A stretch of 64,000 bases of DNA from JAODBJ01 sp963782465 (GTDB lineage Bacteria > Actinomycetota > Acidimicrobiia > IMCC26256 > PALSA-610): positions 124,001 through 188,000 of the forward strand of contig CAWAJR010000006.1 of the NCBI GenBank assembly GCA_963782465.1. Reading direction: 5' to 3'. Within the stretch, counting starts at the first letter, position 1. Every line of letters starts with the position of its first letter. A program made the position numbers and the translations under genes. The notes under the pieces were generated by a model. The model was not told where the DNA came from and ran no database searches. It saw only the letters and a program-made list of their open reading frames with translations. This document shows, one piece after another, positions 25,144 through 33,500 of this stretch.

Positions 25144-25635
25144 TCATGGCCGGCCGAGGAACCGGCTCCGGCACTTCTCGATTTCCTTCCAGGCGACGTC
25201 GCGCCCGCTGAAGCCTTTCGTCACGGCTTGCTTGCCCGGTTCGAGCATCTTGTAGACGCTGAAGAAGTGCTCGATCTCGGCGAGCAGCTCCCCCGGCAGG
25301 TCGGAGAGCTCATTCGCGCCGGCCCATCGCGGTTCGTTGTCGAGCACGGAAATGATCTTCGCGTCGCGCCCTGCTTCGTCGGTCATGAGCAACATGCCGA
25401 GCGGCCGCGCCACGATGAGACAACCGGGGAAGCTCGGCTCCTCGAGCAACACCAGCGCGTCGAGCGGGTCGCCGTCTTCGGCGAGGGTCTCGGGGATGAA
25501 GCCGTAGTCGCTCGGGTAGACGGTGGCCGAGAACAGGCGACGATCGAGCCGCATGATCCCACGCTCGTGGTCGAACTCGTACTTGTTGCGGCTCCCCCGC
25601 GGTATCTCGACGATCACCTCGACCGTCTGCGTCAT
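25144..25635 (-). CDS. ppa: Inorganic pyrophosphatase (family I)
   Basis: 163 residues, the usual bacterial length. The family signature DGDPLDALV (about 54-62) supplies metal-binding Asp residues; IPRGSRNKYEFD near the N-terminus and YPSDYGFIPETL complete the active site. It hydrolyses PPi to phosphate in the cytoplasm and drives biosynthetic reactions forward. ATG 25635 is preceded by GGGAGGG. A much longer upstream frame is open but has no homology-like content. Confidence 0.93.
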   Translation of the reverse strand: MTQTVEVIVEIPRGSRNKYEFDHERGIMRLDRRLFSATVYPSDYGFIPETLAEDGDPLDALVLLEEPSFPGCLIVARPLGMLLMTDEAGRDAKIISVLDNEPRWAGANELSDLPGELLAEIEHFFSVYKMLEPGKQAVTKGFSGRDVAWKEIEKCRSRFLGRP

Positions 25636-25821
25636 GATCACCCTCCCGGCTCGGTCGTCGATCGCGTCGCACTTCACGTTCACCAACGGTGAGTTTCGCA
25701 AACCTTGCGGCGGGTCAGGCGGTATGTCGGTGTTCTCGTGCCGCCGGCGCGGGTAGCGGTGCGGCCGCTGGGTAGAACCATGCCAACGCGATTTGTCAGC
25801 CCACGAGAGGGAGGGGTCACC

Positions 25822-26181
25822 ATGGCCACGACCAAGCAGAAGCAGGCAGCTCGCCGCAACATCGCCAAAGCGCGCGAGGTGCAGCACGAACGCGCGGAAG
25901 GAAAGCAGATCCCGCGCCAGACCGAAGGGATCAGCACGGCTGAGAAGAACCAACTCGACGATTCGCAGTTCGCGTTCCCGAAGGAGCGCAAGGAACCGCT
26001 CACCGACGCGGCGCATGTCCGCAACGCGATCGCCCGCTTCGACCAGGTGGAAGATGTGAGCGATGCCGAACGCGACCGGGCCTGGAAGCGGATCATCGGC
26101 GCGGCGAAGAAGTTCGATGTCGAGGTCGAGGCCGAGAGCTGGCACGACCTCTTCTCGGGAGGCAAGGCCCACAAACGTTGA
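25822..26181 (+). CDS. Small basic protein, DUF6582-like
   Basis: 119 residues. A Lys/Arg/Gln-rich N-terminus (TKQKQAARRNIAKAREVQHE) is followed by a conserved block, QFAFPKERKEPLTDAAHVRN and RAWKRIIGAAKKFDVEVEAE, which I recall from DUF6582-type proteins, some of them encoded by phages. Function unknown; the basic first half could bind nucleic acid. GAGGGAGGGG precedes the ATG. It is first of three small genes read together. Confidence 0.6.
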   Translation: MATTKQKQAARRNIAKAREVQHERAEGKQIPRQTEGISTAEKNQLDDSQFAFPKERKEPLTDAAHVRNAIARFDQVEDVSDAERDRAWKRIIGAAKKFDVEVEAESWHDLFSGGKAHKR

Positions 26182-26198
26182 TCGCCCGAGGAGACGAA

Positions 26199-26828
26199 GT
26201 GGAACGCGGGAGCACACAACACTCGGGCCGGATGGACGACGTGCTGGCCGGTGAGCTCGAACCGCTGGTGCGCAGCGGTGCGGAGCCACGGGCGCACGAC
26301 GACCGGCTGCACGAACCGCCGGGCGACGACGAACCGTCTCCCGATGTCCGCATCGCCGGCGAGGACGTCGCGTTACCGGGCCTTCTCGACCTCGACGATG
26401 TCGAAGCCCGCTCCCGGCTCGCGACGGCAGTGCGACCGGGCGTCTTCCCGGCGACCCGCGCCCAGCTGCTCGCCGCCGCCGCGGAGCTTCACGCGCCGCC
26501 CGACGTCACCGAAGCGCTCGAAGCCCTGCCGGCGCGACGGCGGTTCGTCAACGTGCAACAGGTGTGGGAGGCGCTCGGCGGCGAGCGCGAACGACGGAAT
26601 ACCGCGTTCGCCCCGGGAGCCGGCGCGGCAACCGCGCCCACCGCGGCAACCGCACCGAGCGCCGCGGGGGCACGCGTCGCCCCGGCGACGCCGTCGCCGA
26701 ACCCACCCGGGCCCGGCGGGCCACCGCTGCTGGAACGGGTGGTACGCGCCGGTTTCGACATTGCCTTGCTCCCCTTGCGGATCGCGACCGGCGCGGCGCG
26801 CGCCGCGCGGGACCGTCTTCCCCACTGA
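26199..26828 (+). CDS. DUF2795 domain protein
   Basis: About 209 residues. The segment RPGVFPATRAQLLAAAAELH then DVTEALEALPARRRFVNVQQ (about 80-125) fits DUF2795, a small helical domain widespread in actinobacteria. A Pro/Ala linker follows, then a C-terminal amphipathic stretch (VVRAGFDIALLPLRIATGAA) that may touch the membrane. GTG 26199 is chosen because CGAGGAGA lies 4 bases upstream; TTG 26178 overlaps the previous stop and is an alternative. Confidence 0.65.
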   Translation: MERGSTQHSGRMDDVLAGELEPLVRSGAEPRAHDDRLHEPPGDDEPSPDVRIAGEDVALPGLLDLDDVEARSRLATAVRPGVFPATRAQLLAAAAELHAPPDVTEALEALPARRRFVNVQQVWEALGGERERRNTAFAPGAGAATAPTAATAPSAAGARVAPATPSPNPPGPGGPPLLERVVRAGFDIALLPLRIATGAARAARDRLPH

Positions 26829-26838
26829 GAGGCCAGCC

Positions 26839-27177
26839 GTGAGCGACGACGCTGACCAGCCGGTGGTGCGGGGCGCCGAAACACTGATCGACGTGCTCGC
26901 CGGCTTCGAGCGCGACGGCTACTCCTCACAATTTCGCGCCGTCGCCGGCGGGAAACTCGAGTGCCTCAACTGCCACCGTGAGAGCGCGGCGAACGCGGTT
27001 CCCCTCGAACGCCTCCACCGGCTCGAAGGTGCGTCCGATCCGGCCGACATGCTCGCGGTCGCCGGGCTGCAGTGCCCGCACTGCGAGCGCCGGGGCACCG
27101 CCGTCCTCAACTACGGCCCGGACTCGACCGTCGAAGACGCCGACGTCCTCCTCGCCCTCGACGACGTGCGTCGATAG
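26839..27177 (+). CDS. Small zinc-ribbon-like protein
   Basis: 112 residues with two CxxC pairs, CLNCHRES (about 45-52) and CPHCERRG (about 79-86), spaced as in a zinc ribbon. The N-terminus reads GAETLIDVLAGFERDGYSSQ. Proteins of this type are frequent in actinobacteria but uncharacterised. GTG start 10 bases after the DUF2795 stop. Its TAG stop lies inside the first copy of the double palindrome. Confidence 0.6.
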   Translation: MSDDADQPVVRGAETLIDVLAGFERDGYSSQFRAVAGGKLECLNCHRESAANAVPLERLHRLEGASDPADMLAVAGLQCPHCERRGTAVLNYGPDSTVEDADVLLALDDVRR

Positions 27178-27201
27178 CTATCGCATAGCGATAGCTATCG
27201 A
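27171..27201 (+). promoter_or_regulatory. Double palindrome upstream of the VOC gene
   Basis: Two copies of the self-complementary 12-mer CGATAGCTATCG (27172-27183 and 27189-27200) are separated by CATAG, giving a 31-base near-perfect inverted repeat with 17 bases from centre to centre. It lies 66 bases before the VOC start. The shape suggests two dimers bound on neighbouring turns, or a hairpin. Confidence 0.5.
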
Positions 27202-27266
27202 CGGATGCGATGAGTTCCGCGCCGGCGCGCCGTCTGATGGCAGGCACCCATCGAGAGCGAGGAACC

Positions 27267-27650
27267 ATGAGCAGCTCCCCGACCCACATCACCGCCGTCG
27301 CGACGGTTGCGATCCCGGCGACCGACCAGGACCGCGCGGTTACGTTCTACGTCGACCAGCTCGGCTTCCGGGTGTGCCGCGACACCCCCTTCGGCAACGG
27401 GCTGCGCTGGATCGAAGTCGCCCCACCCGGCGCGGGCACGACCATCGCGATCCCGCCGGCGGGCAATGCGGCGCCCGGCGTTGACACCGGCATCCGGTTG
27501 AACACGGCCGACGCGACCGCCGATCACGCCGAAATGCGCGACCACGGCGTCGATGTCGACGCCGAGGTGATGCGCTGGCCCGGTGTCCCGCCGATGTTCT
27601 CGTTCCGCGACCCGGACGGCAACACGCTCTACGTCGTCGAGCAGGCCTGA
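27267..27650 (+). CDS. VOC (glyoxalase/bleomycin-resistance) family protein
   Basis: 127 residues with the paired beta-alpha-beta-beta-beta modules of the family: VATVAIPATDQDRAVTFYVD at the start and FSFRDPDGNTLYVVEQ at the end, where the Glu near the C-terminus is a common metal ligand. Substrate cannot be assigned. GAGGAA precedes ATG 27267. It stands alone behind the double palindrome and converges on the methyltransferase gene. Confidence 0.75.
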   Translation: MSSSPTHITAVATVAIPATDQDRAVTFYVDQLGFRVCRDTPFGNGLRWIEVAPPGAGTTIAIPPAGNAAPGVDTGIRLNTADATADHAEMRDHGVDVDAEVMRWPGVPPMFSFRDPDGNTLYVVEQA

Positions 27651-27658
27651 TCACCCTG

Positions 27659-28393
27659 CTACGTGGGTTTCTGCCACACGGAGACGTGCGACGTGCTCTC
27701 GCCGGTGAACGGCCCGCGTCCCCAACCGCTCCACCGTTCCCGCAACGTCATCCCGGCGAGCTGCGCCATCAAGTCGAGCTCCGACGGCCACACGTAGCGG
27801 TAGGGCGCCGAAAAGACGTCGACGTGGCCGTCGGCCAGCCAGTAGTGATGCGAGTACGAGATCTGGGCGACGAGGTCGGTGTACTCGTCGAAACCCACCC
27901 TCGACGGTGTCACGCAGAACGCACGCACCGTTTCACCGGGAGGAACGCGGCGGATGCTCGGGACGCCGACCTCGATCACGAAACATCCGCCCGGTTCGAG
28001 GTGCGCGGCGGCGTTGCGGAAGCACTGCACCTGCTCGTCCTGCGAGGTCAGGTTCATGATGGTGTTGTACACGAGGTATACGACATTGAACGTCGCGCCC
28101 ACTTTCGCGGTCGCGAAGTCGCCGATCGTGACGCCAATGCGATCCGCGCCCGGCTTCGCCTGCAGTTGCGCGGTCATCGCCGGCGACACGTCGATGCCGT
28201 GCACACGTACACCGCGGCGGCTCAGCGGCAGCGCGATCCGGCCGGTACCGATCCCGAATTCGAGCGCGTTCCCATCGCCGGCGAGTTCGCCCAGGAAGCG
28301 CACGGCAGGGTCGACGACGGCGGGATCGAACATGTCGGTCGAGTCGGCGTCGTAGCGTTCGGCGCGGTGTTCGTCGAAGTAGATCTTCGGCAC
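27659..28393 (-). CDS. Class I SAM-dependent methyltransferase
   Basis: 244 residues. Motif I ALEFGIGTGRIALPL (about 43-57), an acidic residue at the end of strand 2 (VHGIDVS), and NVVYLVYNTIMNL as motif IV. This is the Methyltransf_25-like fold. Tyr and Trp residues in the C-terminal half (SYSHHYWLADG, APYRYVWPSE) may form the substrate lid. Substrate unknown. GTG start with a GGCGGC stretch upstream. Confidence 0.75.
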   Translation of the reverse strand: MPKIYFDEHRAERYDADSTDMFDPAVVDPAVRFLGELAGDGNALEFGIGTGRIALPLSRRGVRVHGIDVSPAMTAQLQAKPGADRIGVTIGDFATAKVGATFNVVYLVYNTIMNLTSQDEQVQCFRNAAAHLEPGGCFVIEVGVPSIRRVPPGETVRAFCVTPSRVGFDEYTDLVAQISYSHHYWLADGHVDVFSAPYRYVWPSELDLMAQLAGMTLRERWSGWGRGPFTGESTSHVSVWQKPT

Positions 28394-28449
28394 GCCGCCG
28401 CATCATGGCAGCCGCCGCCGGAGCGCCGCACTCGATTTTCGAAGGACGC

Positions 28450-29422
28450 TCAGTGGCGGGCGAGCTCAGCCCAGATCGATTTGCCGTCGGGCTCGGGATC
28501 GACACCCCACACATCCGAGAGCGCGGCAATGATGGCAATGCCAAGGGCGCCGGCCTGCTCGCGAGCCGAGAACCGCGCGTTCGGGGCCGGGGCGCTCACG
28601 TCGCGCACTGCGATGCGGACCCTGCTCGGCGTGCAGGTGACCGCGACCGTGAACGGCGACTTCGCATGGGTCAACGCGTTCGTCGCCAATTCGTTCGCGA
28701 CGATCACCGCATTCTCCCCGTCGCCGCCGTGCGACGCGCCCAGGGCCCGTCGCACGAATTCGCGAACCTCCCGCAGCGACGCCGGGTCGGGAACGAACAT
28801 GCGCTCCGCCGTACCGTCGTGCGCGAGCGGCTCACCGTGCGCCCGTTGCAGCAGCATCACCTCTGAATGCCGATCACACACGGCTTTGGCCGCCGCGAGA
28901 CCGCCGTGGCGTTCCAGCGATGACAAGGTGTAACCGCATTGCAGCGTGAAGTCGCGGCGGGCCGCGAGGTCGTCCCCCAGCGTCTCGATCTCGATCACGG
29001 CGGCGACGTTGCCCTCATCGCACAGCACCGAGACCATCTCCCCGAACATGAACACCGCGGCGGTTGTCGCGAGAAGCGTCGGCAACAATCTGGCCGAGGA
29101 CCTTCGTGAACTGCTCGGGCTCCGGGCGGCCGTCGCGCATGAACGTGGCCAGGAGGCTGACGGCGTCGATCCATTGGTACCGGCCGGCCGTCGCCAGCGC
29201 GACCGGGTCGATGCCGGCCGAGCGCAACGCCCGTTCGACGGCGATCCGGTGGGCCGCCGTCGTCAGGATCGCGACACTGCCGTCGCTGCTCAACGCGGAA
29301 GCGACGAATCCGGTCACGGCCGCGACGAGACCGTCGTCGTCGTCGTAGAAACCGACGCTGTGGCCACGCGGCGCGACCCGCCCGACCTCGCTGAGCGCTC
29401 CCACGGCGCTCACGTTAGCCAC
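28450..29422 (-). pseudogene. MEDS sensor-anti-sigma ATPase regulator, frameshifted
   Basis: One gene is split over two frames. From GTG 29422 (GGAGG at 29427-29431) the first part reads GHSVGFYDDDDGLVAAVTGF, the start of a MEDS domain. The conserved MEDS ending FGEMVSVLCDEGNVAAVIEI and the rest follow in another frame. The switch must occur near 29046-29052 (+1, or loss of two bases). The second part continues into a HATPase_c domain of the anti-sigma kinase type (ENAVIVANELATNALTHAKS, then GALGIAIIAALSDVWGV). In intact relatives this combination acts as a sensor and serine kinase of anti-anti-sigma factors. Either a sequence error or true inactivation is possible. Confidence 0.75.
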
Positions 29423-29512
29423 GCGACCTCCGGCAAGGCAGGTCTTGGTCCGTTACCGCGCCGCGGAACGGGGTACAGACGATGGGTGGAACTCACGAGA
29501 ACCGAGGAGCAC

Positions 29513-30739
29513 ATGGCGTTGCCCCGAGTAGCCGTCGTGACCGGCGCATCCGCCGGTGTCGGCCGTGCGACCGCGGTCGCGCTCGCCGACGAAGGATTCG
29601 ATGTCGCGCTCGTCGCGCGAGGGAAGGCCGGCCTCGATGCCGCCGCCGCCGAAGTGCGCGAGCGCGGCCGGCGAGCGCTGCCGCTACCGACCGATGTCGC
29701 CGACGCCGAGGCGGTGGCAGGGGCGGCGGAGCGTACCGAGGACGAGCTCGGCCCGATCGATGTATGGGTCAACGACGCGATGACAACCAGTTTCTCGCCG
29801 GTCCTCGAAACGGCACCCGACGATTTTCGCCGCGCGATCGAAGTGACGTTCCTCGGCCAGGTGTGGGGGACGATGGCCGCGCTCGAACGTATGCGCCCGC
29901 GCGATCACGGCACGATCGTCAACGTCGGCTCGGCGCTCGCGTTCATCGGCATACCGCTGCAGTCGGCGTACTGCGCCGCGAAGTTCGCGTGCCGTGGCTT
30001 CTTCGACTCGGCTCGCGCGGAACTGCTGCACGACGGCAGCAACGTGCGGCTCTGCATGGTGCACCTCCCCGCGGTCAACACGCCGCAATTCGACTGGTGC
30101 GAGACGTCGATGGACCACCATCCGCAACCCGTCCCGCCGATCTACGAACCCGAAGTGCCGGCCAAGTACATCGTGCAGGTCGCGCTCGACGGCCGCCGCT
30201 CGAAGGTGGTCGGGTCGTGGAACAAGCTGCTCGTCGCGGCGGGCCAGGTGGCTCCGGGTCTCGGTAACCACTACGCGGCGCTCGGCGCCTGGGACACGCA
30301 GCTCACCGACGAGAAGATCGACCCCGACCGACCGAACAATCTGCGCCGGCCCGCCGACGACACCCGCGATTTCGGCGCCCACGGGATCTTCGATTCCAAG
30401 GCGCACGGTTTCCTGGACCCGAGTTTCTTGAAGTCGCTCCCGCAAACGGCGCGAACGTTTGTCGCCGCGGTGAAAGCCGACGCACGCGATCGGCCCGCCG
30501 GCTGCGGGCGGCCGGCTGACGCGCCCGCGCATCACGAACCGCCGGGCCGCCGGCGCGCATCGTCGAGCGCCGCGGCCGCCGCGATGTGCGACAGGTGCGT
30601 GAGCGCCTGCGGGAAGTTGCCGAGGAGCTGCCGTGCGCCGGGGTCGTACTCCTCCGAGAACAGCCCGAGGCCGTTGGCCGTCGACATGGCCCGGTCGAAC
30701 ACGGCCTCGGCCTCGGCCAGCCGCGCCTGGCGGGCGTAG
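29513..30739 (+). CDS. Short-chain dehydrogenase/reductase
   Basis: The classical SDR core runs from residue 1 to about 330: TGASAGVGRATA (about 10-21) for NAD(P), the usual NNAG replaced by VNDAM, a catalytic Ser in NVGSALAF, and YCAAK (about 152-156). The region after about residue 330 (RPAGCGRPADAPAHHEPPGR and on) is low-complexity and antisense to the end of the GH15 gene. A stop codon in another frame at 30517-30519 would give a normal length, so a lost base shortly before it is likely and the true end may be 30519. GAGGAG precedes ATG 29513. Confidence 0.75.
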   Translation: MALPRVAVVTGASAGVGRATAVALADEGFDVALVARGKAGLDAAAAEVRERGRRALPLPTDVADAEAVAGAAERTEDELGPIDVWVNDAMTTSFSPVLETAPDDFRRAIEVTFLGQVWGTMAALERMRPRDHGTIVNVGSALAFIGIPLQSAYCAAKFACRGFFDSARAELLHDGSNVRLCMVHLPAVNTPQFDWCETSMDHHPQPVPPIYEPEVPAKYIVQVALDGRRSKVVGSWNKLLVAAGQVAPGLGNHYAALGAWDTQLTDEKIDPDRPNNLRRPADDTRDFGAHGIFDSKAHGFLDPSFLKSLPQTARTFVAAVKADARDRPAGCGRPADAPAHHEPPGRRRASSSAAAAAMCDRCVSACGKLPRSCRAPGSYSSENSPRPLAVDMARSNTASASASRAWRA

Positions 30740-32379
30740 CACTCGACCAACCAGAACGCGCAGGCGACGAAGGCGCCTTCCTTCCCATCGAGCCCGTCAT
30801 CAGTGTTGTACCGGCGCAGCAAGCCGCCGTCGTCGAGTTCCCGCGCGATCGCGTCCGCAGTCCCGACCATGCGCTCGTCGTCGTAGGCGACGAAGTCGAA
30901 CACCGGTAGCAGCAACAGCGCGGCGTCGAGATCGCCGGAGCCGTACGCCCGCACGAAGGTGTTGCGTTTCGGGTCGTAGCCGTGCCTCTCGACCGACGCT
31001 CGGATGGCGTCGCGCGCGCTCCGCCAGCGATCGAGCGGCGCGGTGCGCAGGCACGCCTCGGCCAGCTGGATCCCACGATCGACCGCAACCCAGCACATCG
31101 CCTTCGAATGGACGAAGTGCTGCGGGTCACCCCGCTGCTCCCAGATCCCCCGATCGGGATCGCGCCAGAGGTCGGCGGCCCGGTCGACCAGCCCGAGCAG
31201 GAACCGCCAGTAGTCGTCGTCGGGCGAGTGACCGCGTTCGTGCCAGCGCCACGACAGATCGAGCAGGTAGCCGAAAATGTCGAGCTGGCACTGCACCGCG
31301 GCGGCGTTGCCCGCCCGCACCGGTCGTGAACCCCGGTACCCGTCGAGATCGAGGCACTCCTCGGTGATGCGCCGGCCACCGCCGACGTCGTACATCACCT
31401 GCAGGGCGTCGGCGCTGCCCGCGGCGCTTCGCTCGATGAACCGGCGGAACCCGTCGGCTTCGGCGTCGAAGCCGAGTTCGGCCAGTGACCGCACCGCGAA
31501 CTGCGAGTCGCGGACCCAGCTGTAGCGGTAGTCCCAGTTCCGGGAGCCGCCGATGGCTTCCGGCAACGACGTCGTCGGTGCGGCGGCGACCGCACCCGTC
31601 GGCGCGTTCGTGAGGCCCTTCAACACGATCGCCGAACGGATGGTGCCCGGATCGGTGAGGTCGGGCTTCGCCCCCGAGCACCAGTTCCGCCACCATGCGA
31701 TCGTCTCGTCGAGGTGCGCGTCGAGCGTGCCCGGTGCCGGCGGCTCGGGTGGCGACGGGTGCACGTCTTCGGGCGCATGCCACGACATCGACAGGCGCAC
31801 CCGTGAGCCGGCGGCGACCCGGAACGTCGCGCCGAGATCGTGCCGGCTGTCGGCACCCAAGGGGGCATCGCCGGCGATCACGAGCGCGTCGTCGCCACCG
31901 GTCGCGCTCCACAGGTTCGTGCCGTGCCGGCGTAACCACGGTGGTGTCCTGCCGTAGTCGAATCGCGCCGCGATACGAAGCGAGAACTCCATCGTCCCCC
32001 GGCGACCCTCGACCACCCGCAACAGCTCTCGCCGGGGAGCCTTCGCGCCGCCTTCGGTCATCGTGAGGCAGTCGAACACGCGAGCTTCGTTGCCGCCCTG
32101 GTGGAACGTCGTCTCGAGTACGAGGCTGCCGTCGACGTATTCGCGCGAAACGTGCCAGTCGCCGCCGTCGCCCGTCGGCCACAGGTCGCAGTACCCACCG
32201 CGCTCGCGGTCGAGCAGGCGACCGAACACACTCCCGCTGTCGACCCGGGGCATGCAGCACCAGTCGATCGACGCCGGCGGCCCCACCAACGCCGCGCTGT
32301 GGCAGTCGCTCAAGTACGCGTAGTCGGCGATGTCGGGGTAGCCGGCTTCGGTCCGATCGTCGCTCCCGGCCTGCGTCAT
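30532..32379 (-). CDS. Glycoside hydrolase family 15 (glucoamylase/trehalase-like)
   Basis: 615 residues. The N-terminal beta-sandwich starts IADYAYLSDCHSAALVGPPA then SIDWCCMPRVDSGSVFG, as in actinobacterial GH15 trehalases. The (alpha/alpha)6 barrel contains GSRNWDYRYSWVRDSQFAV (about 276-294), the putative acid in RRITEECLDLDGY and the base in GLFSEEYDPG. No signal peptide, so it acts on cytoplasmic trehalose or maltodextrin. ATG start overlapping the upstream stop (ATGA). The catalytic Glu assignments are by family position. Confidence 0.88.
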   Translation of the reverse strand: MTQAGSDDRTEAGYPDIADYAYLSDCHSAALVGPPASIDWCCMPRVDSGSVFGRLLDRERGGYCDLWPTGDGGDWHVSREYVDGSLVLETTFHQGGNEARVFDCLTMTEGGAKAPRRELLRVVEGRRGTMEFSLRIAARFDYGRTPPWLRRHGTNLWSATGGDDALVIAGDAPLGADSRHDLGATFRVAAGSRVRLSMSWHAPEDVHPSPPEPPAPGTLDAHLDETIAWWRNWCSGAKPDLTDPGTIRSAIVLKGLTNAPTGAVAAAPTTSLPEAIGGSRNWDYRYSWVRDSQFAVRSLAELGFDAEADGFRRFIERSAAGSADALQVMYDVGGGRRITEECLDLDGYRGSRPVRAGNAAAVQCQLDIFGYLLDLSWRWHERGHSPDDDYWRFLLGLVDRAADLWRDPDRGIWEQRGDPQHFVHSKAMCWVAVDRGIQLAEACLRTAPLDRWRSARDAIRASVERHGYDPKRNTFVRAYGSGDLDAALLLLPVFDFVAYDDERMVGTADAIARELDDGGLLRRYNTDDGLDGKEGAFVACAFWLVECYARQARLAEAEAVFDRAMSTANGLGLFSEEYDPGARQLLGNFPQALTHLSHIAAAAALDDARRRPGGS

Positions 32380-33500
32380 GCGGCGCCAACCCGGTAGCGC
32401 TTCGCGTCGGCGACTTTCAGTTCCAGCCCCATCCCCGGGCGGGAGAGATCAGGCCGCAGGTACCCACCGGGCGTCGCTTCGAGCACGCCGTCGAAGAGGA
32501 GATGATCGGCACGGACGTGATCGGCGAAATACTCGACGTGCCGGAGGTTCTGCACCGCGCACGCCGGATGAGCGTGGAGCGACGGCGCGCAGTGGCCCGA
32601 GACGGCCAGGCCGTACGCGGCGGCGACGGCCGCTACCCGCAACCATTCCGTGATCCCGGCGCAACGGCTGATGTCGGCCTGGAGGCAGTCGACCGCCCCG
32701 GCCGACACCATCCGTTGGAAGTAGGCGAGGTCATAGCCGTACTCGCCGGCTGCAACATCGATGTCGAGCATCGAGCGGATCGCGTGGAGCCCGTCGAGGT
32801 CGTCGGACGACACCGGTTCCTCGAACCAGGTCACGCCTCGGTCGCGGAGCGCCGCGCCGACCCGTACCGCCTGCTTCCGTTCGTAACCGCCGTTCGCGTC
32901 TACGAAGAGTTCGGCCGCGTCACCGATCGCGTTGCGCGCGACGTCGACCCGGCGCAGGTCGTTCGCTTCCCTGCGCCCCCACTCGGCGGCGATCTTCATC
33001 TTCACTCGCGGGATCTCGTTCCCGTGTACCCACATCGCGAGTTGGTCGCGCAGTTGCGCGTCGGTCAACGACGTGAACCCACCGCTGCCGTAGATCGGTA
33101 CCGCGTCGCGCGCCATGCCGAGCACCCGGCACAGCGGTTCGCCTGCGAGACGGGCTTTGAGGTCCCACAGCGCGATATCGGCGGCCGCGATCGCCGACGA
33201 CGCGATACCCGGACGACCGAAATTCCGGATGGCGTCGACCATGGCGCGCCACGCATGCGGCGGGTCGAGCGCGTCGCGGCCGCGCACCACCGGCACGAGC
33301 ACATCGTGCACGAACGCCGCGCACGCGCCGGTCGAGTAGGTGAACCCGATGCCGCGTTCACTCCCCGACCGCGCCTCGACGACGACGATCGTCGTCGCGT
33401 CCCACGTCAAGGTGCCGTCGGACTCGGCCTCTTCGAGGGGGACGCGGTACACCTCCACGTCGATGCGATCGACCGCGGCGGCGAGCCCGGCCTGGTTCAT
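32376..33500 (-). CDS. Mandelate racemase/muconate lactonizing family enzyme
   Basis: 374 residues, enolase superfamily. The KxK motif (RVKMKIAAEW, about 172-181) and the three metal carboxylates in FVDANGGY, WFEEPVSS and AAGEYGYD are in order, followed by an His in SGHCAPSLHAHP. Members dehydrate or epimerise sugar acids or related hydroxy acids through an enolate. Substrate cannot be read from sequence. Overlaps both neighbours by 4 bases in the operon. Confidence 0.85.
   Translation of the reverse strand: MNQAGLAAAVDRIDVEVYRVPLEEAESDGTLTWDATTIVVVEARSGSERGIGFTYSTGACAAFVHDVLVPVVRGRDALDPPHAWRAMVDAIRNFGRPGIASSAIAAADIALWDLKARLAGEPLCRVLGMARDAVPIYGSGGFTSLTDAQLRDQLAMWVHGNEIPRVKMKIAAEWGRREANDLRRVDVARNAIGDAAELFVDANGGYERKQAVRVGAALRDRGVTWFEEPVSSDDLDGLHAIRSMLDIDVAAGEYGYDLAYFQRMVSAGAVDCLQADISRCAGITEWLRVAAVAAAYGLAVSGHCAPSLHAHPACAVQNLRHVEYFADHVRADHLLFDGVLEATPGGYLRPDLSRPGMGLELKVADAKRYRVGAA

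Noticed and set aside
29015..29088. Overlap of the two MEDS frames as a programmed frameshift
   Set aside because: No slippery heptamer or downstream pseudoknot is evident; an indel is the simpler reading.
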